A stretch of 64,000 nt of DNA from Aromatoleum aromaticum EbN1 (GTDB taxonomy: Bacteria; Pseudomonadota; Gammaproteobacteria; Burkholderiales; Rhodocyclaceae): NCBI RefSeq assembly GCF_000025965.1, contig NC_006513.1, forward strand, positions 1,054,001 through 1,118,000. The letters are read 5' to 3'. A model generated the notes under the pieces. It worked only from the letters and a program-made list of their open reading frames with translations, did no database searches and was not told where the DNA came from. Below, one piece after another: positions 36,833-46,627 of this stretch (within the stretch, counting starts at the first letter, position 1; every line of letters starts with the position of its first letter). The position numbers and the translations under genes are program-made.

Positions 36833-37336
36833 ATGAAGATTCGCAACAGTTTCCTGGCCGCTGCCCTCGTAACCGTCTCCCTGCTTTCGGGCGGAGCGGC
36901 AATCGCTCACGGAGAGGCGACGCACGCAAGGAACGCGGCACCGGTCAACAAGGAACAGCAGGACTGGGGCATCGCCGGGGACGCGGACGCAGTGACTCGC
37001 ACGCTCCGGGTGACGATGACCGATCAGATGCGTTTCGACCCGGACCGCATTCAAGTGCGGCTGGGCGAGACGATCCGGTTCGTACACCGCAATGCCGGGA
37101 AGATGATGCACGAGATGGTGATCGGAACCAAGTCGGCGCTTGACGAACATGCCGATCTGATGGTGCGGTTCCCGGAAATGGAGCATGACGAGCCGTGGAT
37201 GACACACGTGGCGCCCGGCGGAAGCGGCGACATCATCTGGACTTTCAATCGGCCGGGCGAGTTTGACTTCGCGTGCCTGATTCCCGGCCATTACCAGGCA
37301 GGGATGGTAGGCCGCATCATCGTGTCCGGCGGATGA
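36833..37336 (+). CDS. Periplasmic cupredoxin (plastocyanin-like copper protein)
   Basis: A 167-residue secreted protein (signal peptide cut near AIAHG) with a cupredoxin fold. Type-1 copper ligands are present: a His in MMHEMVIG and the C-terminal Cys-x4-His-x4-Met (ACLIPGHYQAGM). Similar proteins sit near copper resistance and copper-oxidase genes. It is Met/His-rich (MEHDEPWMTHV), consistent with a copper carrier. It lies 52 bases after metF without clear functional relation. Confidence 0.82.
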   Translation: MKIRNSFLAAALVTVSLLSGGAAIAHGEATHARNAAPVNKEQQDWGIAGDADAVTRTLRVTMTDQMRFDPDRIQVRLGETIRFVHRNAGKMMHEMVIGTKSALDEHADLMVRFPEMEHDEPWMTHVAPGGSGDIIWTFNRPGEFDFACLIPGHYQAGMVGRIIVSGG

Positions 37337-37553
37337 CGGGGCCTGCCCCATACCCCTTGCGGAACCAGCTCGTACCACGCCTGCAGCCAAGTTTGCATAT
37401 CGGCGGCCTGCTGAGCGGCGATGATCTGCTGGCACAGCGATCGCAACGCTTCGTGGACGGCCTTCGCAGGTTTCAACTTCGAAGCCGGTGATCAAATGCA
37501 GCCGTTCGACCCGAGCCTATCGAAAAGCGTCGACACTGTCGCTCGCACGGCAG

Positions 37554-37850
37554 TTAGCTCATGCCGTGGCGTCGCATCCAGGTGCGGAAATCCTCTTTCG
37601 CCGCGGCGCCCCGCAAACGCCCGAGATGCAGCACGAGGTTTTCCACCATCGTGTGCGCGGCTATTGCGGCCATCACTTCCAGCCGTGCTTCGGCAGTCAT
37701 GCCATGTTCGGCGAGTTTGCGGTCGATGGCGCAGAAGTGCTGAGCCATCAGGCGGCGGGCTTCATGCTCGCCGATGGCGAGGTCGCCGAAGTCGATGCGG
37801 TCTTCGGCCTCGATCTCGGCAATCAATGATTCAACGGATTGGGGCGTCAT
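37554..37850 (-). CDS. Conserved hypothetical helical protein
   Basis: A 98-residue predicted all-helical protein (IAEIEAEDRIDFGDLAIGEHEARRL, then VMAAIAAHTMVENLVLHLGRLRG). ATG 37850 is preferred because GGAGGT lies five bases upstream. I do not recognise the family. It stands on the minus strand just downstream of the YjgR-like gene, 107 bases away. Confidence 0.6.
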   Translation of the reverse strand: MTPQSVESLIAEIEAEDRIDFGDLAIGEHEARRLMAQHFCAIDRKLAEHGMTAEARLEVMAAIAAHTMVENLVLHLGRLRGAAAKEDFRTWMRRHGMS

Positions 37851-37957
37851 CGCGGACCTCCAGCTGACAATGGGTGGCGATTGGACCTGCGCCACCCCTC
37901 ATCAGTGCCCGCCGACGCGTCATCCGTCTGCGACAGGCGACCCGTGCACGCGCAAAA

Positions 37958-39484
37958 TCAGCGCTTGCGGCTGCTCCCGCCGAACAGCGAGCCGAGCACG
38001 CCGCGCACGATCTGCCGACCGACCGAACTGCCGATCGTGCGCGCGACGGTTTTCGCCGCGATATCGACGAGCCCGTCGCGCTTGCCGCCGCGTGGGCCGG
38101 TCGAACCGAACAGGATGTCGCCCATGCCGCCCATCAGGCCGCCTGACCCCCAACCTTCCGCGGGACCGGACCCGGAAGCCTGGGCTGCATCGGCCGCAGT
38201 CGCGGCAGCCACCTGCGCCCGCAGCAATTCGTATGCGGACTCGCGGTCGAGCAGTTTCTCGTAATGACCGTACAGCACCGAGCTGCGGATCGCCTGGCTG
38301 CGCTCGTCGGCGGTCAGCGGGCCGAGCCGCGACCCGGGCGCGATGACGGAGGCGCGTTCGACGATTTCGGGACGGCCTTTTTCGTCGAGGAAGGACACCA
38401 AGGCTTCGCCGACACCCAGCTCGGTGATCGCCGTTGCGGCGTCGAACGCCGGGTTCGCGCGCATCGTCTCGGCTGCGGTCTTGACCGCTTTCTGGTCGCG
38501 CGGCGTGAAAGCACGCAACGCGTGCTGGACGCGGTTGCCGAGTTGGCCGAGCACGGACTCGGGCACGTCGAGCGGGTTCTGGGTGACGAAATACACGCCG
38601 ACGCCTTTCGAGCGGATCAGCCGCACGACCTGCTCGACCTTGTCGACGAGGGCCTTCGGTGCGTCGTCGAACAACAGGTGCGCTTCGTCGAAGAAGAACA
38701 CCAGCTTCGGCCGGTCGAGGTCGCCGACTTCGGGCAGCTGCTCGAAAAGCTCCGCGAGCATCCACAGCAGGAAAGTCGAATACAGCGCCGGCGAGTGGTA
38801 CAGCTTGTCGGCAGCGAGCACGTTGATGACCCCGCGGCCCTCGGCGTCAGTCTGCATCAGATCGGCGAGGTCGAGCATCGGCTCGCCGAAGAACCGGTCG
38901 CCGCCCTGCTCCTCGAGCGCCAGGAGACCACGCTGGATCGCACCGATCGACGCTGCCGAGACGTTGCCGTATTCGGTCGTGAAGGCTTTCGCGTTGTCGC
39001 CGACGTGGCGGATCATCGCGCGCAAGTCCTTGAGATCGAGCAGCAGCAGACCGTTGTCGTCGGCGATGCGGAACACCAGTTGCAGCACGCCGGACTGCGT
39101 GTCGTTGAGGTTCAAGAGGCGCGCGAGCAGCAGCGGCCCCATGTCGGACACCGTTGCGCGCACCGGGTGGCCGGACTCGCCGAACACGTCCCAGAACACC
39201 ACGGTGTTGGCGCGCGGCGTGTAGTCGGTGATGCCGATCGCAGCGAGCCGCTGCAGCAGCTTGTCGCTTGCGACGCCTGGCGCCCCGATGCCCGACAGGT
39301 CACCCTTGATGTCGGCGACGAACACCGGCACGCCGATGCCCGCGAAGGATTCGGCCATCTTCTGCAGCGTCACCGTCTTCCCGGTCCCGGTCGCGCCGGC
39401 GACGAGGCCGTGCCGGTTGGCGAGACGCGGCAGCAGGTTGATGTCCTTGTTCCCGGCGCGGGCGATCAAGAGCGGCTCGACCAT
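37958..39484 (-). CDS. HerA/YjgR-like ATPase (DUF853)
   Basis: A 508-residue cytosolic P-loop ATPase of the HerA-FtsK clan: Walker [12 protein letters not shown] near residue 30, [13 protein letters not shown], Walker [16 protein letters not shown], sensor/Arg region [12 protein letters not shown], and a Gly/Ser-rich C-terminal region with [13 protein letters not shown]. The DUF853 family is conserved but its physiological role is not established. Alone on the minus strand. Confidence 0.85.
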   Translation of the reverse strand: MVEPLLIARAGNKDINLLPRLANRHGLVAGATGTGKTVTLQKMAESFAGIGVPVFVADIKGDLSGIGAPGVASDKLLQRLAAIGITDYTPRANTVVFWDVFGESGHPVRATVSDMGPLLLARLLNLNDTQSGVLQLVFRIADDNGLLLLDLKDLRAMIRHVGDNAKAFTTEYGNVSAASIGAIQRGLLALEEQGGDRFFGEPMLDLADLMQTDAEGRGVINVLAADKLYHSPALYSTFLLWMLAELFEQLPEVGDLDRPKLVFFFDEAHLLFDDAPKALVDKVEQVVRLIRSKGVGVYFVTQNPLDVPESVLGQLGNRVQHALRAFTPRDQKAVKTAAETMRANPAFDAATAITELGVGEALVSFLDEKGRPEIVERASVIAPGSRLGPLTADERSQAIRSSVLYGHYEKLLDRESAYELLRAQVAAATAADAAQASGSGPAEGWGSGGLMGGMGDILFGSTGPRGGKRDGLVDIAAKTVARTIGSSVGRQIVRGVLGSLFGGSSRKR

Positions 39485-39560
39485 GGCGAAATCCTCGATG
39501 GATGAATTCGCCCGAGTTTAGCAGGATGCCGGGGCGCAGGCCCCGGGCATCCTGCGGCGA

Positions 39561-40769
39561 TCACGTCGGAACGCGTTCGATGACCAGCGCGATGCCGTGG
39601 CCGACGCCGATGCACAGGCTGACGACCGCGTAGCGCCCGCCGCGGCGCTCGAGTTCGCGCGCCGCCGACAGCGCGATGCGCGCACCGGACGCGCCGAGCG
39701 GATGGCCGATCGCGATCGCGCCGCCGTTCGGATTGACGCGCGGATCGTCGAACGCAACGTCGAGCAGCTTCAGGCAGCTGAGCACCTGCGACGCGAACGC
39801 TTCGTTGAGCTCGATGACGTCCATGTCCTTGAGCGTCAGTCCGGCGCGCGCGAGCGCCTTCGGGATCGCGTAGGCCGGCCCCACGCCCATGATGCGAGGC
39901 TCGACGCCGGCGACCGCGCCGCCGAGGATGCGTGCCATCGGCGCTGCGCCGGCCCGCTCGCCTGCTGCGCGGCTACCGACGATCAGCGCGGCCGCGCCGT
40001 CGTTGATGCCTGAAGCGTTGCCGGCGGTGACGACGCCGTCGGCGAACAGCGGCTTCAGTTTCGCGAGCGACTCGTACGTCGATCCGGGCCGCGGGTGCTC
40101 GTCCTCGGCGACGACCAGCGGCGGTGTCTTGCGCCCGGTCGGCACCGAGATCGGAAGGATCTCGCCCGCATAAAAACCGGCTTCTTTCGCCGCCGCGTAT
40201 TTCGCCTGCGACGCAGCGGCGAAGCGATCCGCGGCGTCCCGCGTGATGCCGAACTCGGCAGCGACGTTGTCGCCGGTCTCCGGCATGCTGTCGTTGCCGT
40301 ACTCTTCGACGAGGCGCGGATTCGGGAAGCGCGCGCCGATCGTCGTGTCGAACACCTTGAAATCACGGCTGTACGCGGATTCGGCCTTCGCGACGACGAA
40401 AGGCGCACGGCTCATGCTTTCGACGCCACCGGCAACGTACAGATCGCCTTCGCCGCAGGTCACTGCGCGCGCGCTGTCGAGCACTGCGGCAAGCCCGCTG
40501 CCGCACAGGCGGTTGATCGTCTGGCCGGCGACCGTCACCGGCAGGCCGGCGAGCAGCGCCGCGTGGCGGGCGACGTTGCGCGAATCCTCTCCGCCCTGGG
40601 CAGCGCAACCGAGGATCACGTCCTCGACGTCGGCGCCCTGGAACGGCGAGCGGGCGAGCACTTCGCGGATCACGGTCGCGACGAGGTCGTCGGGGCGGAC
40701 TGCGGCGAGCTTGCCGGCGTGGCGGCCGATCGGGGAGCGCAGGCCGGCGTAGATGTAAGCGTCGAGCAT
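39561..40769 (-). CDS. Acetyl-CoA acyltransferase (thiolase, PaaJ/PcaF-like)
   Basis: A 402-residue thiolase of the degradative type. Active-site Cys89 is in INRLCGSGLAAV, the second site in GGAIAIGHPLGASGARI and the third in SLCIGVGHGIAL. The sequence PFQGADVEDVILGCAAQGGEDSRNVAR resembles beta-ketoadipyl-CoA thiolases. Third gene of a minus-strand set with a hydroxyacyl-CoA dehydrogenase and an enoyl-CoA hydratase; probably cleaves a 3-oxoacyl-CoA such as 3-oxoadipyl-CoA. AAGGAC precedes ATG 40769. Confidence 0.88.
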   Translation of the reverse strand: MLDAYIYAGLRSPIGRHAGKLAAVRPDDLVATVIREVLARSPFQGADVEDVILGCAAQGGEDSRNVARHAALLAGLPVTVAGQTINRLCGSGLAAVLDSARAVTCGEGDLYVAGGVESMSRAPFVVAKAESAYSRDFKVFDTTIGARFPNPRLVEEYGNDSMPETGDNVAAEFGITRDAADRFAAASQAKYAAAKEAGFYAGEILPISVPTGRKTPPLVVAEDEHPRPGSTYESLAKLKPLFADGVVTAGNASGINDGAAALIVGSRAAGERAGAAPMARILGGAVAGVEPRIMGVGPAYAIPKALARAGLTLKDMDVIELNEAFASQVLSCLKLLDVAFDDPRVNPNGGAIAIGHPLGASGARIALSAARELERRGGRYAVVSLCIGVGHGIALVIERVPT

Positions 40770-40795
40770 CAATAGTCCTTGTAGGAAAAACAGGT

Positions 40796-42316
40796 TCAGT
40801 TTTCGGGAGTCAGCAGCGACACGCCGAGGCGTGCGCGCCGGATCAGCCACGGACTCGGGCGGTAGCGCGGGTCGCGGTAGAAATCGTGGAGCCGCTCGAG
40901 GATCGTCAGCACCGTCGCGGCGCCGAGCGCGTCGCCCAGCGCGAGCGGGCCTTTCGGGTAGCCGAGGCCAAGCCGGACCGCGCAGTCGATGTCGTCGGGA
41001 GTGGCAATGCGCTGCTGCGCGATATCGCAGCCGATATTGACGATCATCGCGACGACGCGCTGCGCGACGAAGCCCGGGCTGTCGTGGATCACCGAAACCA
41101 TGGTGTCTTCGCCCGCGAGCGCGGCCCACGCGGCATCACGCGCGTCGGGCGTCGTCAGCGGGTTCGTCATCAGCGTCAGGTGCCCGTCGAGAAACAGCGG
41201 ATCGAGCGCGAGCGTGCGCGACGGATCGAGATCTTCGGCGAGCGCAGTCGTCGTGGTGTCGTTGCCGACCGGCAGCACGAGGCACACCGAGCTGTCGCCC
41301 GGACGCTCGCCGTAATCGATCGGGATGCCGCGCCCGGCGAGCAGCGTCAGCACGCGCGCGTGCCGGACCGGATCGCTCGGGCTGACCCAGATCGGCGTCT
41401 GCGTCAGCGCCGGCACCTCCGGCGTCGCGACCGGCTCGGCCCGGCCGTTCGTGTACGTATAGAAGCCGCGCCCGCTCTTGCGCCCGAGCAGCCCCGCGGC
41501 GAGGCGCGTGCGCGTCAGCGGCGACGGACGGAAACGCGGCTCCTGGTAATACTGCGCGTAGATCGACTCCATGACCGGGTGCGAGACGTCGAGTCCGGTC
41601 AGGTCGAGGAGCTCGCACGGTCCCATGCGGAAACCGGCGGCTTCGCGCAGGATCGCATCGACTGCCGGGACTTCGGCAATGCCTTCGCCGAGGACGCGCA
41701 GCGCTTCGGTCAGATAGCCGCGCCCGGCGTGATTGACGATGAAGCCCGGCGTGTCCTTCGCGCGCACCGGCGTGTGCCCCATGCGCCGCGCGAGCGCCGT
41801 CAGCGCTTCGCCGGCCCACGGCGCGGTCAAGGCGCCGTCGATGACTTCGACGATCTTCATCAGCGGCACGGGGCTGAAGAAATGGAAGCCGGCGACGCGT
41901 TCAGGCACGCGGCAGCCGGCGGCGATCGCCGTCACCGACAGCGACGACGTGTTCGTCGCGAGCAGGCATGCGTCGGGGACGATCGTTTCGAGGTCGCGGA
42001 ACAGCTGGCGCTTGGCGTCGAGATCCTCGACGATCGCCTCGACGACGATCTCGCAGTCGGCAAGATCCTGCGGCGTATCGGCGATGTGCAGGCGCGCGAC
42101 CGCGGCCTGCGCGTCGTCGGCGCCGAGCTTGCCTTTCTCGGCGAGCTTCGCGAGCATCTGCGCGACCGCATCACACGCTTCAGCCGCCGCGCGCGGGCGG
42201 CTGTCGAAAAGCCGCACCTGCACGCCGCCCTGCACGGCAATCTGCGCGATACCGCGGCCCATCAGGCCGGTGCCGACGACTCCGAGAGTCAGGTTCTGGC
42301 GTGTCGCGTCGAGCAT
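40796..42316 (-). CDS. 3-Hydroxyacyl-CoA dehydrogenase (PaaH-like)
   Basis: A 506-residue NAD-dependent enzyme: Rossmann motif GVVGTGLMGRGIAQIA at the N terminus, TNTSSLSVTAIA, the catalytic His in GFHFFSPVPLMKIVEV, and two C-terminal dehydrogenase domains (TPGFIVNHAGRGYLTEAL and SPGFVAQRVVAMIVNIGCDI). This fused double C domain is typical of PaaH/PaaC of phenylacetate degradation. It lies between the thiolase and the enoyl-CoA hydratase. Confidence 0.88.
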   Translation of the reverse strand: MLDATRQNLTLGVVGTGLMGRGIAQIAVQGGVQVRLFDSRPRAAAEACDAVAQMLAKLAEKGKLGADDAQAAVARLHIADTPQDLADCEIVVEAIVEDLDAKRQLFRDLETIVPDACLLATNTSSLSVTAIAAGCRVPERVAGFHFFSPVPLMKIVEVIDGALTAPWAGEALTALARRMGHTPVRAKDTPGFIVNHAGRGYLTEALRVLGEGIAEVPAVDAILREAAGFRMGPCELLDLTGLDVSHPVMESIYAQYYQEPRFRPSPLTRTRLAAGLLGRKSGRGFYTYTNGRAEPVATPEVPALTQTPIWVSPSDPVRHARVLTLLAGRGIPIDYGERPGDSSVCLVLPVGNDTTTTALAEDLDPSRTLALDPLFLDGHLTLMTNPLTTPDARDAAWAALAGEDTMVSVIHDSPGFVAQRVVAMIVNIGCDIAQQRIATPDDIDCAVRLGLGYPKGPLALGDALGAATVLTILERLHDFYRDPRYRPSPWLIRRARLGVSLLTPEN

Positions 42317-42319
42317 GAT

Positions 42320-43090
42320 TCACCTTCCTTCAAAGTTGGCTTTCCGTTTCTCGAGGAAGGCCTGCATGCCTTCCTTCTGGTCCCGGCTCGCGAACAGCAA
42401 TTGGAATGCCTTGCGCTCGAGCATCAGCGCCGTCTCGAGCGAAGCGTCCTGGCCGGCGATCAGCACTTCCTTGATCTGCGCGATCGCCAGCGGCGGCAGC
42501 GCGGCGATCTGGGCGGCAAGCTCAACGGCGTGCGCCTGCACGTCCGCGTCGGCGACGACTTCGCTCGCCAGGCCCATTTCCAGCGCGTCGCGGCCGTTTA
42601 CCGGCTGCCCGGTGAGGACCATCTTCATCGCCTTGAACTTGCCGACTGCGCGGGTGAGCCGCTGCGTGCCGCCCGCGCCGGGCATGATGCCGACTTTCAC
42701 TTCCGGCTGGCAGAACGATGCGGATTCGCCTGCGACGATGATGTCGGCATGCATCGCAAGTTCGCAGCCGCCGCCCCAGGCGTAGCCGTTGACCGCGGCG
42801 ATCACCGGCTTGGGGCAGCTCGCGATCGCCTGCCACAGGCGATGGGTGTGGCGCAGCATCATGTCGATCGCCCCGGCATCGGCCATCGCGCGGATGTCCG
42901 CTCCCGCGGCGAAGAACTTGTCGCCGCCCGTCAGGACGATGCAGCGCACGTCCGGGTCCTGCCCGAACGCGGTGAAATGCGTGGCGAGCTGCTGCCGGAC
43001 TTCCTGGTTCAGCGCATTGCGGGCGTCGGGCCGGTTCAGGCGCAGCAGCACGATGCCGGGCCCCGGGCGCTCGATGAGGACTTCGTCCAT
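42320..43090 (-). CDS. Enoyl-CoA hydratase/isomerase (PaaF-like)
   Basis: A 256-residue crotonase: oxyanion-hole stretch AAGADIRAMADAGA, CELAMHADIIVAGESASFCQPEVKVGIMPGAGGTQ in fragments, and the two catalytic Glu positions appear intact (GCELAMH and PEVKVG). First gene of the minus-strand beta-oxidation operon, three bases from the dehydrogenase. Its promoter region is shared with the divergent IclR gene. GGGGAAG precedes ATG 43090. Confidence 0.88.
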   Translation of the reverse strand: MDEVLIERPGPGIVLLRLNRPDARNALNQEVRQQLATHFTAFGQDPDVRCIVLTGGDKFFAAGADIRAMADAGAIDMMLRHTHRLWQAIASCPKPVIAAVNGYAWGGGCELAMHADIIVAGESASFCQPEVKVGIMPGAGGTQRLTRAVGKFKAMKMVLTGQPVNGRDALEMGLASEVVADADVQAHAVELAAQIAALPPLAIAQIKEVLIAGQDASLETALMLERKAFQLLFASRDQKEGMQAFLEKRKANFEGR

Positions 43091-43107
43091 GGTCTTCCCC
43101 TTTTTGT

Positions 43108-43230
43108 TTCGCTGTGCGAACGATACGTTTGCACAACACGTTAAATGAACGATACGGTCTTTGCCGTCCGGTGTAAATACTGCGCCGAGAACGGGCACAC
43201 CGCACTCGCCGTAGTGTTTCGCTGTGCGAA
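43108..43230. promoter_or_regulatory. Twin palindromic operators between enoyl-CoA hydratase and iclR-type gene
   Basis: The perfect inverted repeat TTCGC-TGT-GCGAA occurs twice, at 43108-43120 and 43218-43230, 110 bases apart start to start, each inside a 21-base near-identical block (TGTTTCGCTGTGCGAA-x2-ATA). One copy is close to each divergent gene. They are strong candidates for binding sites of the adjacent IclR-family protein, controlling both promoters, perhaps with looping. Confidence 0.7.
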
Positions 43231-43277
43231 TCATAGTGCCGCATTTGCATTGACACGTGCGAATTCGCCATGCCACC

Positions 43278-44135
43278 ATGCCGACGGAAAACGAAACTGA
43301 AAACCGCCACGCGGAACCCCTGGGACTTCTTATGGATGACGACATCCAGGTATTTGCCGACGACGAGGAAAGCAAGGACCGCCAGTTCGTCAACGCGCTC
43401 GCGCGCGGCCTCGAGCTGCTGCGCTGCTTTCGCCCCGGCGACACCGAACTGAGCAACGCCGAACTCGCGCGCCGCACCGGCCTGCCGAAGCCGACCATTT
43501 CACGGCTCACCCATACGCTGACCAAGCTCGGCTACCTCGGTTTTTCCGAGAGCCGCGGCACCTATCGTCTCGCTGCCGGCGTGCTCGCGCTCGGCTACGC
43601 GCTGCTGTCGAACCTCGACGTGCGCAAAGTCGCGCGGCCGTACATGGAAGAGCTGTCCGAGTACGCGCAGGTGTCGGTGTCGATCGGCGCACGCGACCGC
43701 CTGAGCATCGTCTATATCGAGAGCTGCCGCAGCAGCGCGAACGTCACGCTGCGCCTCGATGTCGGCTCGCGCATCCCGCTCGCAACTTCCGCGGTCGGGC
43801 GCGCGCTGCTGTGCGGCCTGCCGCAGGGCGAGCGCGACTACCTGATGGATCACATCCGCCTGCGCGACGAGGAAAACTGGCCGCGCGTCAAAGCCGGCAT
43901 CGAGCAGGCGCTGCGCGACTACCACGAGCGCGGCTTCGTCGTGTCCGCTGGCGACTGGCAGAAGGACGTCCACGCGGTCGGCGTGCCGATGACCGGCGTC
44001 GACGGCGAGCGCGCGATGGCGTTCAACTGCGGCGGCCCGGCTTTCCTGCTGTCGCGCGAGCGGCTCATCGGCGAGGTCGGCCCGCGTCTCGTCGAGCTCG
44101 TGCACAAGGTGGAAGCCGATCTCGGGCGCGCCTGA
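43278..44135 (+). CDS. IclR-family transcriptional regulator
   Basis: A 285-residue regulator: an N-terminal winged helix (VNALARGLELLRCFRPGDTELSNAELARRTGLPKPTISRL in pieces) and a C-terminal effector-binding GAF-like domain (SVSIGARDRLSIVYIESCRS, PLATSAVGRALLCGL, GERAMAFNCGGPAF). It resembles PcaR/PobR-type activators of aromatic catabolism. Several in-frame starts exist (GTG 43257, ATG 43278, ATG 43332); 43278 is a compromise. It likely regulates the divergent beta-oxidation operon through the twin palindromes. Confidence 0.86.
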   Translation: MPTENETENRHAEPLGLLMDDDIQVFADDEESKDRQFVNALARGLELLRCFRPGDTELSNAELARRTGLPKPTISRLTHTLTKLGYLGFSESRGTYRLAAGVLALGYALLSNLDVRKVARPYMEELSEYAQVSVSIGARDRLSIVYIESCRSSANVTLRLDVGSRIPLATSAVGRALLCGLPQGERDYLMDHIRLRDEENWPRVKAGIEQALRDYHERGFVVSAGDWQKDVHAVGVPMTGVDGERAMAFNCGGPAFLLSRERLIGEVGPRLVELVHKVEADLGRA

Positions 44136-44225
44136 AACACGCGCCTGAAACATTCTCGGATCGAGTCGTTCCGCCCTGCAAATCGGGGCGGAACGCGACG
44201 AAATACAGCCTGTGGAGATGCAAAG

Positions 44226-45878
44226 ATGAGTCGTGAAGCAATGGAATTCGACGTCGTGATCGTCGGCGGCGGCCCGGCCGGGCTGTCCGCGGCGATCCGC
44301 CTGAAGCAGCTCGCCGCGGACGCTGGCAGCGAGCTGTCGATCTGCGTCATCGAGAAAGGCTCGGAAGTCGGCGCGCACATCCTGTCGGGCGCGGTGATGG
44401 ACCCGCGCGCGCTCGCCGAGCTTTTTCCCGACTGGCAGGCGCTCGGCGCGCCGCTAAAAGCCGCGGTCACCGAAGACCGCTTCCTGCTGCTCGGTGACAC
44501 CGGCGGGCGGCAGCTGCCGAACGCGCTGCTGCCCCAATGTTTCCACAACCACGGCAATTACGTCGTCAGCCTCGGCAACGTGTGCCGCTGGCTCGCGACG
44601 CAGGCCGAAGCGCTCGGCGTCGACGTCTATGCCGGCTTCGCCGGGGCCGAGATCCTGTACGACGCCGAAGGCCGCGTGACGGGTGTTGCGACCGGCGACA
44701 TGGGACGGCTGAAGGACGGCTCGGAAGGCCCAAACTTCCAACCGGGCATGGAGCTGCAGGCGAAATACACGCTGTTCGCCGAAGGCTGCCGCGGCCACCT
44801 CGGCAAGCAGCTCGAGGCGAAGTTCGACCTGCGCCGCGACTGCGATCCGCAGACCTACGGCATCGGCATCAAGGAGCTGTGGGAACTCAAGCCCGAACGC
44901 CACCGCCAGGGCCTCGTGATCCACACCGGCGGCTGGCCGCTCGAGCCGGACACCTACGGCGGTGGCTTCCTGTACCACATGGAAGACAACCTGGTGTCGG
45001 TCGGCTTCGTCGTCGGCCTCGGCTACCGCAACCCGCACCTGTCGCCGTTCGACGAGATGCAGCGACTCAAGACTCACCCGCTGCTGAAGGATTTCTTCGC
45101 CGGGGCGCGTCGCGTCGCGTACGGGGCGCGCGCGATCGCGGCCGGCGGCCTGCAGTCGATGCCGAAGCTGGTGTTCCCGGGGGGAGCGCTGATCGGCGAC
45201 GACGCGGGCTTCCTCAACGCGAGCCGCATCAAGGGTTCGCACTGCGCGATCAAGTCCGGCGCGCTCGCCGCGGAAGCCTGTTTCGCCGCGCTCGCGACGG
45301 GCCGCACGCACGACGAGCTCACCGCCTACCCCGAAGCGTTCCGTGCGAGCTGGCTGTACGACGAACTGCACAAGGCGCGCAACTTCAAGCCGTGGATGAG
45401 CAAAGGCCTGAAGACGGGCTCGTTGATGTTCGGCATTGACCAGATCGTGCTGCGCGGGCGCGCGCCGTGGACGCTGAAGAACAGCGCCGACCACGGCAAG
45501 CTGCGACCTGCGGCCGAAACTGCGCCGATCGTCTATCCGAAGCCGGACGGCGTGCTGACGTTCGACCGGCTGTCGTCGGTGTTCATCTCGAACACGAACC
45601 ACGAGGAAGACCAGCCCTGCCACCTGACGCTGGGCGATGCCGCGGTGCCGATCGCCGTGAACCTCGCGCAGTTCGACGCGCCGGAGCAACGCTACTGCCC
45701 GGCCGGCGTCTACGAGATCGTGCGCGACGCGGACGCCTCATCTGCCAGCAGCGCGCGGCTGCAGATCAACGCGCAGAACTGCCTGCACTGCAAGACCTGC
45801 GACATCAAGGATCCGACGCAGAACATCACGTGGGTCGTGCCGCAGGGCGGCGAAGGACCGAACTACCCGAACATGTGA
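44226..45878 (+). CDS. etfD: Electron-transfer flavoprotein:ubiquinone oxidoreductase
   Basis: A 550-residue FAD/4Fe-4S enzyme moving electrons from acyl-CoA dehydrogenases via ETF to quinone. FAD motif DVVIVGGGPAGLSAAI at the N terminus; EKGSEVGAHILSGAVMDPRAL; and the C-terminal ferredoxin segment NCLHCKTCDIKDP (with a further Cys of the cluster upstream, near AEQRYCPAGVYE). It probably serves the neighbouring acyl-CoA catabolism genes. A 90-base gap separates it from the regulator. Confidence 0.94.
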   Translation: MSREAMEFDVVIVGGGPAGLSAAIRLKQLAADAGSELSICVIEKGSEVGAHILSGAVMDPRALAELFPDWQALGAPLKAAVTEDRFLLLGDTGGRQLPNALLPQCFHNHGNYVVSLGNVCRWLATQAEALGVDVYAGFAGAEILYDAEGRVTGVATGDMGRLKDGSEGPNFQPGMELQAKYTLFAEGCRGHLGKQLEAKFDLRRDCDPQTYGIGIKELWELKPERHRQGLVIHTGGWPLEPDTYGGGFLYHMEDNLVSVGFVVGLGYRNPHLSPFDEMQRLKTHPLLKDFFAGARRVAYGARAIAAGGLQSMPKLVFPGGALIGDDAGFLNASRIKGSHCAIKSGALAAEACFAALATGRTHDELTAYPEAFRASWLYDELHKARNFKPWMSKGLKTGSLMFGIDQIVLRGRAPWTLKNSADHGKLRPAAETAPIVYPKPDGVLTFDRLSSVFISNTNHEEDQPCHLTLGDAAVPIAVNLAQFDAPEQRYCPAGVYEIVRDADASSASSARLQINAQNCLHCKTCDIKDPTQNITWVVPQGGEGPNYPNM

Positions 45879-46012
45879 GCGCCATCGCGGCTGCCGGCAA
45901 CCGCGTTCGCGGACCGGCGCCGCCCGCCGCGCGTGTCGTGATGCCGTGCCATCCCGACCCCGCGCCATCCGACCCATTTCGCCCGCACGAGCGCGGGCAG
46001 CAAGGAGACAGC

Positions 46013-46627
46013 ATGAAACCGCCCCGCGTCTATGCCATCGACGGCGTCGTCCCGGTCGTCGACCCGAGCGCCTATGTCCACCCCTCCGCCGTGCTGATCG
46101 GCGACGTCATCGTCGGCCCCGGCTGCTATGTCGGCCCGTGCGCGAGCCTGCGCGGCGACTTCGGCCGGCTGATCCTGATGGCCGGCGTCAACGTCCAGGA
46201 CACCTGCGTCATCCACAGCTTTCCGGACCACGACACGGTGATCAACGAGAACGGCCACATCGGCCACGGCGCAGTGCTGCACTGCTGCACGATCGGGCGC
46301 AACGCGCTCGTCGGCATGAACGCCGTCGTCATGGACAACGCGGTCGTCGGCGAGAACGCGTTCGTCGCCGCGTGCAGCTTCGTCAAGGCCGGCATGCAGG
46401 TGCCGCCGGCCACCCTCGTCGCCGGCACGCCGGCCAAAGTCGTCCGCCCGCTGACCGAACAGGAAATGGCGTGGAAAGTCCAGGGCACCGGCATCTACCA
46501 GAACCTCACCCGCCGCTGCCTCGCGACGATGGTCGAGACCGACGCACTCGCGGCGGTCGAGGCCGACCGCAAGCGCATCGTGATGCCGGAAATTGTCCCG
46601 CTGAGCGAGCAGAAACAGCGCAGCTGA
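46013..46627 (+). CDS. paaY: PaaY-like hexapeptide-repeat protein
   Basis: A 204-residue left-handed beta-helix protein with hexapeptide repeats (VHPSAVLIGDVIVGPGCYVGP, then IGHGAVLHCCTIGRNALVGMNAVVMDN) and a PaaY-like ending (LTEQEMAWKVQGTGIYQNLTRRCLATM). The likely metal His residues are in VQDTCVIHSFPDH and GHGAVLHCC. PaaY is a thioesterase that removes dead-end CoA thioesters in phenylacetate degradation; related gamma-carbonic-anhydrase-like proteins are an alternative. AAGGAGA sits just before the ATG. Confidence 0.8.
   Translation: MKPPRVYAIDGVVPVVDPSAYVHPSAVLIGDVIVGPGCYVGPCASLRGDFGRLILMAGVNVQDTCVIHSFPDHDTVINENGHIGHGAVLHCCTIGRNALVGMNAVVMDNAVVGENAFVAACSFVKAGMQVPPATLVAGTPAKVVRPLTEQEMAWKVQGTGIYQNLTRRCLATMVETDALAAVEADRKRIVMPEIVPLSEQKQRS

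Noticed and set aside
37291-37476. 61-residue minus-strand frame between the cupredoxin and a hypothetical gene
   Set aside because: Only a TTG start, runs into the cupredoxin 3' end; the first 45 residues look protein-like, so a gene fragment is possible but unsupported.
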